This document shows, piece after piece, positions 23,801 to 36,600 of a stretch of 64,000 nucleotides of DNA; position 1 is the first letter of the stretch, and every line of letters starts with the position of its first letter. Under the pieces are notes generated by a model that made no database searches, was not told the DNA's origin, and saw nothing but the letters and a program-made list of their open reading frames with translations. This stretch comes from Luscinia megarhynchos (taxonomy: Eukaryota; Chordata; Aves; Passeriformes; Turdidae): positions 75,333,405-75,397,404 of the forward strand of contig JAPFBE010000002.1 of the NCBI GenBank assembly GCA_034336665.1, given 5' to 3'. The position numbers and the translations under genes are program-made.

Positions 23801-26440
23801 GCTGAATCATGACAAATAGCTTTTGTCTGGAAACAAGTTTATTCATGTAGTCAAGCTTGTTCATTTTTACAGAAGAGGTTACTTAAATACGGTCTGTTTC
23901 AAAGTGTATATGTGTATTTCAAAATGCATTAAAGTGGCTTGTATCAGTAGTGGTTAGAACTCAGCAAGAGAGGCAAGTCAGGCTTTTTCCACTGCACTGA
24001 CATGTCACGAAGCTTGCTTTGCTAATACTTGCATTAGTCTCTCATTAGAAATTAGTAGTAAACCATCATTTTTGTAATGCAAGAAAGGACTCTACCCTGA
24101 CTAAGGACCAAAAATTACTTTTCATAATTGCATTTAACTTTCACAGAATTGCTAGAATGAATCAGAACACTGCAAGGTTCTTCTGCATCTTGCTCAGCAC
24201 TGAACAGTAACATGACTGTTAATGTTAAAAAAAGACTGCAAATAGATTTTCAGAGTTGAAAATCTACCATGAAAACTAAAAGGTAGATTTAAGCATAATC
24301 ATTGAATGCACTTCTGCTGAAAACGTCTAGCAGTGCCTGTGTGAAGTGTCATCACTCTTACAGCCAGAGTACTACTAGAAAAGACTTTGATATGGAAGAA
24401 TCTCTGCCATTTTCCATCTGTACTGACATTTTCTGTGCTTCACGAGCAATAATAATCACAATAAAAATATATTCCAGGAAATTTCATAAAACATATAAAA
24501 ACGGGATGTGCCCTTCCTGTGCACAGAGTCAACAACTGTTCTGTGACATGTAAAACTTCAAAACAGAATTCAAGTGGGGCCTAAGTGATGTATAAGCTTT
24601 GTCCTGTCCTTTGCCCACAGATGAGTGTGCACTTACTGAAGCTGTTGATGCTGCTCCTATTTGTATTTAATATGATTCAAAAGGTACTATCAAATCTAGA
24701 AACACCAATTTGTTTACCACATTGAGATGTGATCTGACTCTAAGAAATTGAGGAGAGATGAAGAATAGCATCTGGTTTTATTAGTTTCTAAAAAGCCTTC
24801 AGTATGTGGTACTGGTAGCAACAGAAAACAGAGACAAGATTACACTGGCATCTTTTCTACCCAAAATGTCAACGTCAATCACAAGTAACCAAATGGCTAC
24901 AGTAATTATCTAATCTGTTCCCTGTATTTGTATTGCTTGAAATGTATTTATAATGCTTCTGCTGCCACAGGCTTTGTGAAATGTGCTTTAGGAACTGCTC
25001 CTACACATTCTGTACATGCAAGTAGGCCTCACTGGTGTGCGTCCTTCCGACTTCCTCACAACTGTGGCAGAGAGGAGCAGCCTCATGGAGCAGTTTGGAT
25101 TTCTGTGAGAAGCCTGAACTGCTGCAGGCACTGAGCTGATGTGTACTGTGTCCTTTTGCTGTTGCTAACATGCCTTGCAGCTTCACCCATGTGCAGTGTT
25201 ATCGATTGTACCGTTTCTAGTATCCACCTTCCTCTCAGGGCAAGCTTATGGCTTTGTCTGAGGAACTGCATTCTGCCATGAAGTCACAGATTACAAGTCT
25301 GATGCAGCTGGGAGACAGAGAAGAAACAGGCTGGAATCAACAAGCCTAAGTCAATGCCAGGCTCTCATTAGTCCCTTGGCATGGGCTCAAGCCTGTGAGT
25401 ACTGCTGAATGATCAAGGAAAACAGGTATTTGACTTTAAGAGCACTGGACTTTCTATTTGTGGATGTATGTCTGTGTGCTTAGCATGACATACCACGTAT
25501 CTATTGATAAGAAAATGAAGATTCAAGTAATTAAAAATCCCAGTCCCTTGGTGATACTGGTGACTGACTTAATTTCCCTGGTAAGAACCCTGAGATCTTT
25601 TAGGAAGCCTACCATGCCAAACATTGTGTCATGTTTAATCCTGTACTTGTCCTTTATATGCTGTTTAACTGCTGTTGACGTCAGTGGAAACTTGACTTGT
25701 GAGAGTACAGAAGAATCAGGCTGAATGGATTATTTCAATAGTAGAATTGAATGGAAGGAAATCTTCTGAAAGGTACCAAAATCTTATTCCTTCTTACAAC
25801 ATAAAGGGATGTTTTTTTTGCTTTGTTCTTCAAGGATTCTTATCTATATGGATTGTTGATATCCTGGATAGCACGACTGGCAGATTTGAAAGTGATTGAT
25901 GCAAAGTATCTATAATGAGGAAACAAGGAATGATTAATAAATGTGTTACGTGCATTTCCATTTGTTATTCTACATTACACGCCACAGCCATTTCTGTGTA
26001 TCCAGTTTTGCCATCACATTTCCATCTTGTGGTCACTAAACTATATTGAGGCATGCAAATGTGAGGACACACGCTGTGTTAATCACCGATAAGCTTTAAA
26101 TATTTTCTGTTTATATGCGAAAGGGTCTGAGAAACGCTGGTAATTTTTGTAAGCAATTTCCAGCTGGTTACGTTTGCTGTTACCCATAGTACCCATTACA
26201 CAAATAGACTTTTCTCCCTCCTCTTACAAATACAAACAAAAGACACAGATTTTACAATGCTGAATGTAAATGATGAAGTCATTCTGGTGTTGTTATTCTA
26301 GATTTACAATGACCTCACTGAAAACAGAATCTAGACCCCTGTGGTTAAATCACAACAGAACAATATTAAAACCAGATTTGAATAAACCATCTTAATAAGA
26401 AAACGGGGTTAAGTTAACAATGTCATTTCCATACCGAAAA
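20840..26440. other. Intergenic DNA upstream of CA2, no recognised gene
   Basis: No exon or repeat family recognised. Open frames such as 23075-23461 on the minus strand (128 codons) show no motif I know. A short TG run occurs near 21004-21017. Confidence 0.5.
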
Positions 26441-26984
26441 GTGCTCAGACTAAGACACAGAACAGGACCACCTGGAAGCGCGCTGGGGCAGGAGCTGCCG
26501 CCCGGGGCCAGCGAGGGAGCAGGCAGGGCGCGGAGCGGAGCGGAGCTGCAGGGCTGCCGCGGGCCGGTCCTCCTGTCCGGCCACGGAACACCGGAGCGTT
26601 GCGCAACACGAAAACATCTAAAATATGTATGGCACAGTTCTGCTCTCGCTAATCCAGCCTCGAGAGTGGCAGCTGAGCCGCACTCACAGCTAAGTGTGCA
26701 GTGCCCCAATGGTAGGAATTACACGTAAGCGCAGCTTCTCCGGAGGCGATCAGGAAAAACGCACTGCGAGCAGTGAGCGCTGACGGCCCCGTTCTGCTGA
26801 AGCCGCACCATAGCTCGTCTCCTCAACTCCGCCGATCTCCGCCTCCAAGCCCTGGCACCTGTGCCAAGCCCTGGCTGCAGGACTCGCCGGCACGGCCGAG
26901 CTGCCCTGCCGGGCTGCCCTGTTCCCTCTTTTCCCTGCGCTCCCGGCAGGGAGCAGCACCCGACCGCCGCGCCGCGCACCCGCA

Positions 26985-26987
<3 letters not shown>

Positions 26988-27015
<28 letters not shown>
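26988..27015 (+). repeat. (AC)14 microsatellite in the CA2 promoter region
   Basis: Fourteen uninterrupted AC dinucleotides lie about 480 bp upstream of the TATA box, inside the CpG island. Alternating purine-pyrimidine tracts of this length can adopt Z-DNA and are usually length-polymorphic. Confidence 0.95.
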
Positions 27016-27492
27016 GCGGGCACACGCAGAGGGACACACGGACACGGACGCGCACCCGCTCCCGCTCGCCGCACTCCCGCACCGCCGCCCGCCCCGCACC
27101 GGCTCCCGGCGCGCTGCTCGGCCCGGCCGCCGGCACCTCCCAAGGTCACGGCGCCCCGCACCGCCCGCGCAGCGCCCGCAGGTGCGCGATGCGCGGAAGG
27201 AGGGCGGCAGCGCGGGGGGCGGCAGCGCGGCCGGGGCGCGGAGCGGGCCCGGCAGCCGCGGCAGCCGCCGGCAGCCCCCGGCAGCCCCGCCGTGCCCGCG
27301 GCCGCGCCGGGCCGCCTCGCACCGCCCGCCCGCCTGCTGGGGGCGCTCTGCGCCGGGCCCGCCACAGCTCCGCGGCCCATCGCGGATTACAGGGGCCGCT
27401 CTCTCCGCCCCCAGCGGAGTCTCCCTCCGCCCTCGCCCTCACTCCCCACCCCTCCCCCGGCCGCGGAGAAGGGCATGGAGTTGGCGGGAGCG

Positions 27493-27499
27493 TATAAAA
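27493..27499 (+). promoter_or_regulatory. CA2: TATA box of CA2
   Basis: TATAAAA in the context GGGAGCGTATAAAAGCCCC, a GC-flanked classical TATA box 74 bp upstream of the CA2 ATG. Transcription is therefore expected to begin near 27523-27530, giving a 5' UTR of only about 40 nt. Confidence 0.85.
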
Positions 27500-27566
27500 G
27501 CCCCTGAGAGCGCGCTGGGGCCACGGCGCTGTGAGAACCTGCACGGGCGGAGCAGGGCCGCGCACC

Positions 27567-27600
27567 ATGTCCCACCACTGGGGTTACGGCAGCCACGACG
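27567..27600 (+). CDS. CA2: CA2 coding exon 1
   Basis: It encodes [11 protein letters not shown] plus the first base of Gly12. The 5' splice site is G|GTGAGT, a perfect consensus donor, phase 1. The start is fixed by the conserved N-terminus and by the TATA box 74 bp upstream. Confidence 0.96.
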
Positions 27601-30600
27601 GTGAGTGCCCGGCCGTGCGGGACACCTGCCGGCAGGTGCCCGGGACCAGCCCGCTGCTGCCCCGCGGAGCCCTGCCGGAGCGGCAGTGAGCTCGGTGGCG
27701 GCTTTTTCTCGTAACCTTGAAATGCACCTGCGCCCGGCAGCCTGCCCGGCGCTCCGCACGCTGTGCCGGAGCATCTCCTGCTTCCCTGCTGACATTCCTT
27801 TACTTCGGGGAGGGGGCGGCGGGCGCTCCTCCGCAGGACGGTGGCCCCGGGACTCCCCGGTACGAGCCCCCTCAGCCGGGGCTGAGGGGCTGCCGGTGCC
27901 TCGGAGCCCGGGTGGGATCTCCGCTCGCCCGTGCTGCCGCCGCCAGCCCAAACATGTGGTGCGCAGTTAAAGGCTGATGCTGGTGTTCCGACATCCCGAT
28001 TCCCACAGGGAGGGTTATTGCTTACATCCCCCGAACTTTGTGTCTTTTCCCACTGAGTTGCTTTCCGCTGTCTTTCAGGACCCGCTCACTGGCACGAGCA
28101 CTTTCCCATCGCCAATGGAGAGCGCCAGTCCCCTATTGACATCTGCCGCAAGTCCGCCAAGTACGACTCCTCGCTGAAGCCTCTTAGCTTCAGTTACGAT
28201 GCCGGCACGGCCAGAAACATCGTCAACAACGGGCACTCCTTCAGCGTGGAGTTTGATGATTCTTCCGACAAGTCAGGTGAGACCTCACCTTCGTGTGCCG
28301 GAGGGGAATGGCAGAAATTGCTACTAACACTCCTACTAAAATGTATACTAAATCCATAAGGGTTTTTTAAGGATGAAAACATACCGAAATGTTCTGGATT
28401 CTGTAAGGTGAGGATTGAGCAAACAGAAAACAGAGGTCCCGTTAGAAGAAAACTAAGGCTGTCTAGGTAGCTAAACTCCGATGAAGGGAATTGGTTTATT
28501 TTTATATAAATCAGAATATGGATAAGAGCTTGGCTGTGGAAATAAAAAAATTTATAAGTATTTGACAGGAATAATTTTAGGCATAGGTTATCATAAGCTG
28601 CTGATCAAATGGTTAAGAGGCAAAATGCATTGTAGGAAAAGATGGCCTTAGAGTAGCAAAGGATTACAGTTAAAAACTTGGAGTGGAAATAGTTCGGAAA
28701 TAGTTTCTTTGGTTATCAAAATATTATTTCATATTTCTGAAGCCAGTATGAAGTATGCTCCCAGGTTAGTACAGAAACAGAGGAATGATTAGAAAATACC
28801 TCTTTGTTCTTTTGTAGTTACAAAAAGCATTATCCCTGGCATTTCTTAATGCTGGGCTTTCTAGATGAAGTGTTGAGTATTCCTACAAAGTTTGCTAGCA
28901 GGCAGTCAGTCCACAGCGTCTTGCTGTTCATTGTGCTCTGTGGTGAAATTAAGCACTGAATCCTGCAAACCCTTCGTAATCCTTACTGAAAGGAATGACC
29001 ATTCTGATGGACAGCCTGAATCCAAGCTGTCCTTGCAACAAGTACATTGTCTTTGATTGTAGTTTTTCTTAGGACTGTATTTGCAGAAATCGTCACCCTG
29101 TCACAATGAATGTGCCTTTATTTTTAATTTGGACAACAAAAACAGTCCTGTTGTAAGTCACTGCCTTCTCTAGACACTGCCTGATTTAACTTGCTTGAGC
29201 AAGTGTCATGCTTTTCCTCCGTGTTTTGTTGGCCATGTCATTTAGGGAATGGTGCTGAAACCAAATGATCTGTGCCTACTAAAAATACGAGGCTTTTGTA
29301 ACTAATGTAATACAGCAGTATAACAGACATTCAGGATTGCTCTAAGAATTTGACGTTGTATTTTAGCTATAGTCTTTATGCTGAACAATATTAAGTGGTC
29401 AGATATAAATGTAACAGTTAAATATACATAGGTCCATATATAATATACAAAAAGCATCAATGTTAATATTTGTACGTTTTAAAAAGGAGAGGAGAAAGAT
29501 ATTCTGACCTCTGTTTATTTTTCTGAAACACTGGGAAGCTAAAGGAGCTGCATCATGTCCAATTTAACAGTGCAGTGGAGAATAAGGTAAATGATCCAGA
29601 GTACAAAAAAGGTATTCTTTTCTTGCCAGATACATGCAAGTTGCTCTTTCTGCCATCCTGTTCTCACTGAGCCCAAAGGAATCAGGTTCAGGTCTCCACA
29701 GTATGAAAACCCATTGTGTTCCCTTTATGTGTATCTAAGTCTGGAGAGAACTGTGAAAATCAGGTTGTGAGGGAAAAAAAGAGGCAGGAACATAAAATAG
29801 TTTACAGAAGCGTCTGTAGGAAGAATGTTTTTTATGAGAAGTTAATGCAGAACCAGAACATCTGTGACAGGGATCCTTTGACAAATATGCAGGCAGTGAC
29901 ACAGCTTTCAGAGTAGGAGGATAGGAAATGCAAGTAGAAATATTCTCAGTATCTCTATTAGTGAATTAAAAAAAATACTCTTTAGAAATAAAAACCACTA
30001 AATAGATTGCTGTGAAGCTAGGTAAGGGTGGATCATTCACTACTAGACTTCCTCTATTGACAATTACAGTGCATAGAATCTACCTGGCAGCACACTTAAT
30101 GGCTTCATTTGTATGCAGTTAACTAGGTAACCTACTTTCCTTACACGAAATAGAGCTGTCTTTGACTTGTATCTGCTTGATTCTGAATTTGAGACTCAAA
30201 TGTGCATACTCAGTTCTTGGTTAGACATCACACAACACTCACAGGGAGAAGCTGTGTGAGGTTATGTGATGTGCTGGTATGTTGCATAGAAGACAATAGA
30301 ATAATATCCTGTAAATACTTCCCACGGGCTGTATTGCTTGTTTCTATGAGCTGTCCCATATGTGGTAATGAATTATCTGTAGTAGTAGGCACAAAATGGA
30401 GCAATAAGATCATTGTTTGTGAATAATCTCCAAGATGAGTAAGTGCATGCAAAGTAGATCATTTCACTAAGAGCTGTCAGTCTCATGACTAACGGCACTG
30501 GAGCAAACTGAGCAGCAGTTCTTGGTTTTAATGTCTGTTTGGTCACTCCTGCTCTTCCCAACATACAAAATGAGTTCTTGCAATTAAAAAAACCCAAACA

Positions 30601-33600
30601 AATAGTAATAGCATAATAAAAGTAGGTAAAAATGCTAAGATGTATGTTTGGATAAAACTCTCTGGAAGAAGCTGTTACTTATTTCTTTGATTCAGAAAAT
30701 ATATAATGTGGATAATGTTGAACACAGTTGAGAACAAGTAGATATAAGACTTATAAAAATTTTGCGTTTTTGCTGCAGAATGTATATTTGTTACATTACA
30801 TGTATCCACCAGGAAAGTTGTAAGAATCTTCTGCCCATACCTATGAAAACAAAAAGAAAAATTTGGTTTCCTTAAAATGGTACCTGTATTACTTTGAGTA
30901 AGAAAGAAAAGTTTGGCTTTTCAACAAAAGTAACTTTACACTCAATTTATGTGACTGATGTAACTTCACAGAAGAAAATGTTTTCTTCTTTGCTTTCAGA
31001 AGATTCCTTTATTAACTGGTGGAGCTTTAAAGACATAACTCATCATTGATTTTAATTATGCTTATTACTATTCAATTTTCTCTTACAATGAATTTCTAAC
31101 AGTGAAATTGCATTAGTTCTTTGTGATAGCTTTAGAGCCTGACTTTGTTTTACTTTCATGTTAATTTTTTTAGATACGCCTAGGTGCTACTAACAACACT
31201 TAGAAAACCCTCTTCCTAAGTAATTACCTCCAAATCTTTGATTTCAGTTCTTGTAACAGCTGTCTTGGGTTGTGTGACAGCTGTGCAAAGGCTCTGTTAA
31301 TTCCCAAAGTGAATCTCCTTCATATTGCACAGTTGAAGGTTGGTAGAAATGGTGTATGGATAGAATACTCACAAGCCAGCTTTGCCATGCTAATAAACTT
31401 CTTTGGTCTGGAAAAATTCCATGTTTTTCGTTACATAAAATAGTATTTTCTGCTTTGTGTCCTTGGAGCCCTTTGGAATGCTTTCTTGAGTTTGTATGTA
31501 GAAACTGAACTGTGAACTTCCCCATTCAGTTGTTAGTCAGTATTTGCCTTCAGTTCTTGCAGTTGCTTTCTTAATTTTCATGTCCACTGTCTTTTAATAG
31601 TAGTGGAACGTAAAGTATTTGTAGGCATTAATCTTTAAAATTCTTTAATTTTAAAAATTTCTTCATTTTGATGGCAAAAAGTAATGATAAGTGTGACTAG
31701 GAATAAAGCTTTGAATTCAGGTTCATCCACTCTTGTGATGGAACCAGACCTTGTATGTACAAGTGAAGCAAGTGATGATGAAATTCTTAAAATAAGGTGT
31801 GTTACTATAAGCCAGAAATTTTAAAGCAGAAGAGTCTCATTATCATATTAAACATTGCATATTCCAGTCTTCTGTAAGGACTTAGGTATCGCTTCCCTCG
31901 CTTTAAAATACAGAAGTAAACAACGACCTCTCAGAGCTGTAAAACCACAGGATGTGACTCTGCTCAAAAAAACCCTCAAGAGCTTGAAAGATTTTGTAAC
32001 ATACATAAAGTGTGTTCTCTGTTTGACTTTTTCCAGAAAATCTTTGAGAATTCATCTAAGTTCTGAAATTTATGTGAGACATGTTCATAACAGCAGACTA
32101 TGTATTCTGTATCTTCTGATCAAGTGTTTGATGAATTTATAGAAGAAAGCAGTCAATCAGCCATGAATTTATTCTATAAAAAGAATGTTAAAATATCATA
32201 TTTCAGTTGTAGTTCCTGACAGAAGTGAATTGCAACTATGGTGTAAAACTCTGGAGACTTCACAAAATGTGCTAGTAATTTATGCTTGTGGGTAAGTCTT
32301 AGTTTCCTTCTTGCTGCTGAGCTAGAGTATTGAAATTCAAGTCAGTTTCTCAAGTAAACCTGACGTTTTTGCAAATACTAAGTCATAGCAGGACTTAAAA
32401 ATTATGAGAAGACCTTGAAAATGAAAATACTGTATTTGGCTTGATGCTATCTCCCCTTGAGAGTCTTTCAGTAGATGTAATCCAATATATTACCTGATTT
32501 TTCTACAATTGTAAATATTAATGCATACACTTCAGCTGTCTTGAATTATGACTCACTGTAAATAAACTAATCTATTTTGTTACAGTGGTTATTGAAGAGC
32601 CAGTGCATTAGCACTGCTCAGTTGGCAGTGAGTTTCTTTGAAAATAGTGCCACTGTTCCTCTTCTCCTGCACTTCCACCTCAGCTGGTCAATGAAAGAAG
32701 AAACATGTAGGTCTGCTGTCTTTAAGGCACAACTCTTAATCAAAGTCACTGCTACTGGTCTATTTTTAGGCTTGACAGATCTAAAGATATAATGATAGAC
32801 ATGCCAGAATAATATTGCATGTCATCAGTATAGGGTCATGAATTGAGGGTTCACAGTGCAGTATAGCTTAAGCAATGAATGTGGTGATCCTTTGGAATCA
32901 GAAATCAGAGAACTGAGGGTTTACAGATCTAGGGGACTGTACTCAGACACCTGCCTATGTCACAAGTAATGTTGTTCATGGCTTTGCTAAAAAGTCATGG
33001 GTTTCAAGGACATGTGATCTTTAAGTCATTTTTCCTGTGAACTGGAATCGCCAGAAGCTGCAAAGTCTGTGTAAACAAGTGACTTGAATAGCTCCAGTAC
33101 TTCCAGGAACTGGAAAGGAAGATGAGAGGGCGTGAGATTAGTCCTGCATGTCTCAGGTCTTTGTTTCCTTACAGAAAAGTGCCCTTCATTTACACTGGGT
33201 TGTTGGGGGTTTTTGGGGTTTTTTTGTTTTGTTTTGTTTTTTGTTTAGTTGTTGTTGTTGTTGTTTGGGTTGGTTTTTTTAATGTTAACATGCAATTTCT
33301 GAGTAGAAATTTGACCTGGATTGAAATTTCTGTGATTGTTAAATGTACTTTGCCTTTTGCTAATCCCTCCTCTAGAGGCGCTTTTAATGCAAAACCAGGA
33401 GAAACTAGTCAGCTGTTATCAGCTGGGGCCACTTGGAAGAGTTTATTTTTGAGATGTAATGAAGCTGTGTGCCAGATGTCACGATTACCACTCTTCTCAG
33501 CTGATAATTTGTTTATTTACTTTCAGGCATGAGGGACTATTTCATACTTAGAGGCAATGCTCACACCTTGAGTTTGTTGCTCCTTCATTAGATCTCAGCA

Positions 33601-36600
33601 TAGTATGAACACTGTCCAATACACAATTTTCAGTACAGGAAGCAGCCACTGGATTAGTATTTAAGTATTACTATTAGAAATTAAATCAGTTGATACTTTC
33701 AAGAGAATTTGAATGCTTCCAGCTTGGTTCTTAAAGTTGTCAGCTTATATAGTGTGAGATGTGAGGCCTGAAGGCTTTTCAGAGTCTTCAGCACAGCATC
33801 TTACGATTCTCAGAGAATTTCTGTTTAAGAGACTACGTGAGAAATAAGTTCTCCTGGTCCCAGGGAGTTGGAGGAATGTTAAGAACATAAATGACTTGGA
33901 ATCCTGAAGCAGGTCAGAGTCTTTCTGGCTGCTGCCCAGTCTGGATGAAATAGTTCAACTGAGGTGAATTGGAGCCACTGACCTGCTGCAGATACACACG
34001 TCTTCAGACTTGCTGTGTTTTGGCAGCTGTTTCATCCTAGTCTATCTCTGTGGAACATCCATGTAGCCTTATCAGGCTAAATTTCTAGCAAGGTCAGAAG
34101 TAGGTTTGTTTTGATATTTTTTCTGTACGATATACAAATTTTATTTTTTTTGTTACTCTTTTATCCTGTAGTGAAACGTATTACAGATGTTTTCTGCAAA
34201 CATGAGCCCTGTAGTCAGGTGCTTCAATGCTGGGTTGATCTGGTTGCTTGTCATGATGCAATGTCCTAGGAGGAATGTCTGAAAGAGATAACATAAAGAA
34301 GGAAAACATCTCACAAAATGTGACTCTCTACTGCACGTTTCAGAGAACTGACAGCTCACCCTAACTGAACTCCAGTCTAGATGGGAAGCCCATCCTTGCA
34401 TAAGAACACAAGGCTAATTCCTGAGCATCCTCATAAGAGCCTTTTTCATGTCATTAATAGTACATGGTGCTCAAGTAGGTTTTTTTTTATTGCTTCAAGT
34501 AATGCTTCATTTGCTTTGTCTCTTCAAGTCCTGTTTTCCATTGTACAGGTGTCTGTGTATACACAAAAGCTTGCCAAATATAATGTACATGTGTATATGT
34601 ACTATGCATATGTTTACATAAGCATATACCTAGAATGTTATTTGCACATCACATCTACTGTAGGCTGATACAAAATCATGGTTTTCTTTGTGCTAAAGCA
34701 GTATGTGTGCAAGAGGGCTGATCTCAAAGGTAGATGCTTGAAATGTCCTGCTGCTGGGTTTTTGTTTGGTGGAAACTCAATTAGAATTAATTCTCAAAGT
34801 TTGGAGCTTTTGGACATCTACTGTGCTCCAGTGGACACATTTTTCAGCTACTGGAAGGTGCTCTGCAGTCACTGATTGTCATTTGTGGAACATTTCCTCA
34901 TCCTGCATTTTCTCAGATTAAAGAACTTTACAGTAGTACTTTTTCTTGTCACACTACTTTGTGTGACAGGAAGGAATTCAATCTAATTCATTACAGTCTT
35001 GTAGTTCCTCCATTTTGATTAATGCTTTGGTGTATTTATTGGCTTGATGAGATTTATTAGTCTTTTTCTCTGTATAGAGAGAACATTCCATAGGAGTTAA
35101 CTAAATAACAGTAATTCCCACAGTATTCCTGCAAAAATTTAGATGTGGATGCTGCCACTTTCTGAGAAAAGGTATGAAGTGGTTCACAGTATTTTTTTAC
35201 AAGGCTGTTCTGTTTTACATTGGAAGGGTAACTACTCACCGAGTTGCCTTTAAATAGAACAGTGAAGGTGTTTAACCTCAGTAAACAGCTGTACCAGATG
35301 CAGCAAAACACCCTTTGATTTCTGTGTGTTTTCAAAAATCCCAGAAGTGTGATGGAGTCAAAGCAACTTCACCTTCTGTATCCAAGAAATCCCACAGTTG
35401 GTATAAGTCACATAAATGGAAGAGTTTAGGTGGTTATTTGACTTCCTGAATTAGTGCTGCTAATACTTGTGTTCATCTAATTTAGACCATGTTATGAGAA
35501 CATTTAACAGTGATCTATAATTACTCTGTTACTAGTATATGACTTTTCCATTAAAGGGTGGAAGATGGGATGGTAATGGGAACCATTTCTTAATCTAAGG
35601 AAAGCAGCTCCAAATTTGTCTAGCAAGACTTTTATAGTGGAAAAGAAAAAAGAGCACTGTCAAACTGTCACCTCTTGGGCTGTAACACTGGACCAGGTTA
35701 TGATGTAAACTGTGTTGAGTAGATGGAATCTGTGAGAAAAGAAAGTTTATTCAGCTCTTCTTGTGCTGTCTTCAGACAGTGTTGCACCTGAAGCTGTGGT
35801 ATAAAACAGAAAGGATCACAGCTACATATGTATTTTCAGGATGGTTTTCACTAATACCAATTTCAAAAGTGAGGGAGCTAATAATGAAATGCTCAAGTAT
35901 GGATCAGAACTTCCCCATCCCCTTTTTCAAAGGGATGGAATGGTTGACTTCTTTTCAATGTAGCCTCCAGTTGATATTTCTGTCACTTGGAAGCTGATGT
36001 ATGAATGTTGTTCTAATTCTCTGTGAACTTTTATGTTGCAAAGACTGACAGCATTTATTTATGGTTTAAAAAGCTTGTTCTGAAGAAAAAAGCAGCTCTG
36101 TCGTTCCTACTTCGCCTTTTAAGTTTGAAGTTTTACTTTCTTGGAAAGGCTGAGAAGTATTAAAAATAAAATAACTGCTTAACATAGACTAGAACAAGAG
36201 GGCCATTCTGTAATTAAGCCTGCTGAATTTGTATTCATTCACACTAATCTAATTATTACTTTCTTTGAATGCTCTGCTGTGAGTCAAAATAAGCTAGTGC
36301 TGGATTTGAGAACCACAGAATGAGAAAAGTAAGCAAAAACTGCAAAGAGATTTTTCTGCATCTTTTGGGGTTTTGAAGCTATAGCAAACTTTGTGTAGAG
36401 AAATAACACTGCAAATGAACTCAAGAACATTGCATGGTTCTCTGCTTTTCAGCATGCTTTCCATTGATTAATAATGGCAGATTAACCTGTGCTGTGCTAG
36501 TGCTTTCTGAGGTCAAGGAGTGGTAGAACCTCGGTCCATTTGTACTGGCAAGACCGTGACCTAAAGGAATTGAAACTGAAACATTGCAACTCCCTGGCAT

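Larger units (their letters stand above)
26455..27985 (+). promoter_or_regulatory. CA2: CpG island of CA2
   Basis: GC-rich, CpG-dense sequence starts as a first block near 26460-26600 and becomes continuous from about 26830, covering the TATA box, exon 1 and all but the end of intron 1. Many GC-box-like CCCCGCCC and CCGCCC strings suggest Sp1-family binding. Several long frames on both strands (up to about 247 codons) cross it, but they are Pro/Arg/Ala-rich composition artefacts. The only supported coding segment in it is CA2 exon 1. A CpG-island plus TATA configuration fits a gene expressed broadly and strongly induced in some cell types. Confidence 0.8.

Noticed and set aside
26719..27604. 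Long frames on both strands across the CA2 promoter
   Set aside because: Stop-codon depletion in a CpG island; Pro/Arg/Ala-rich without domains. Only exon 1 of CA2 is supported there.
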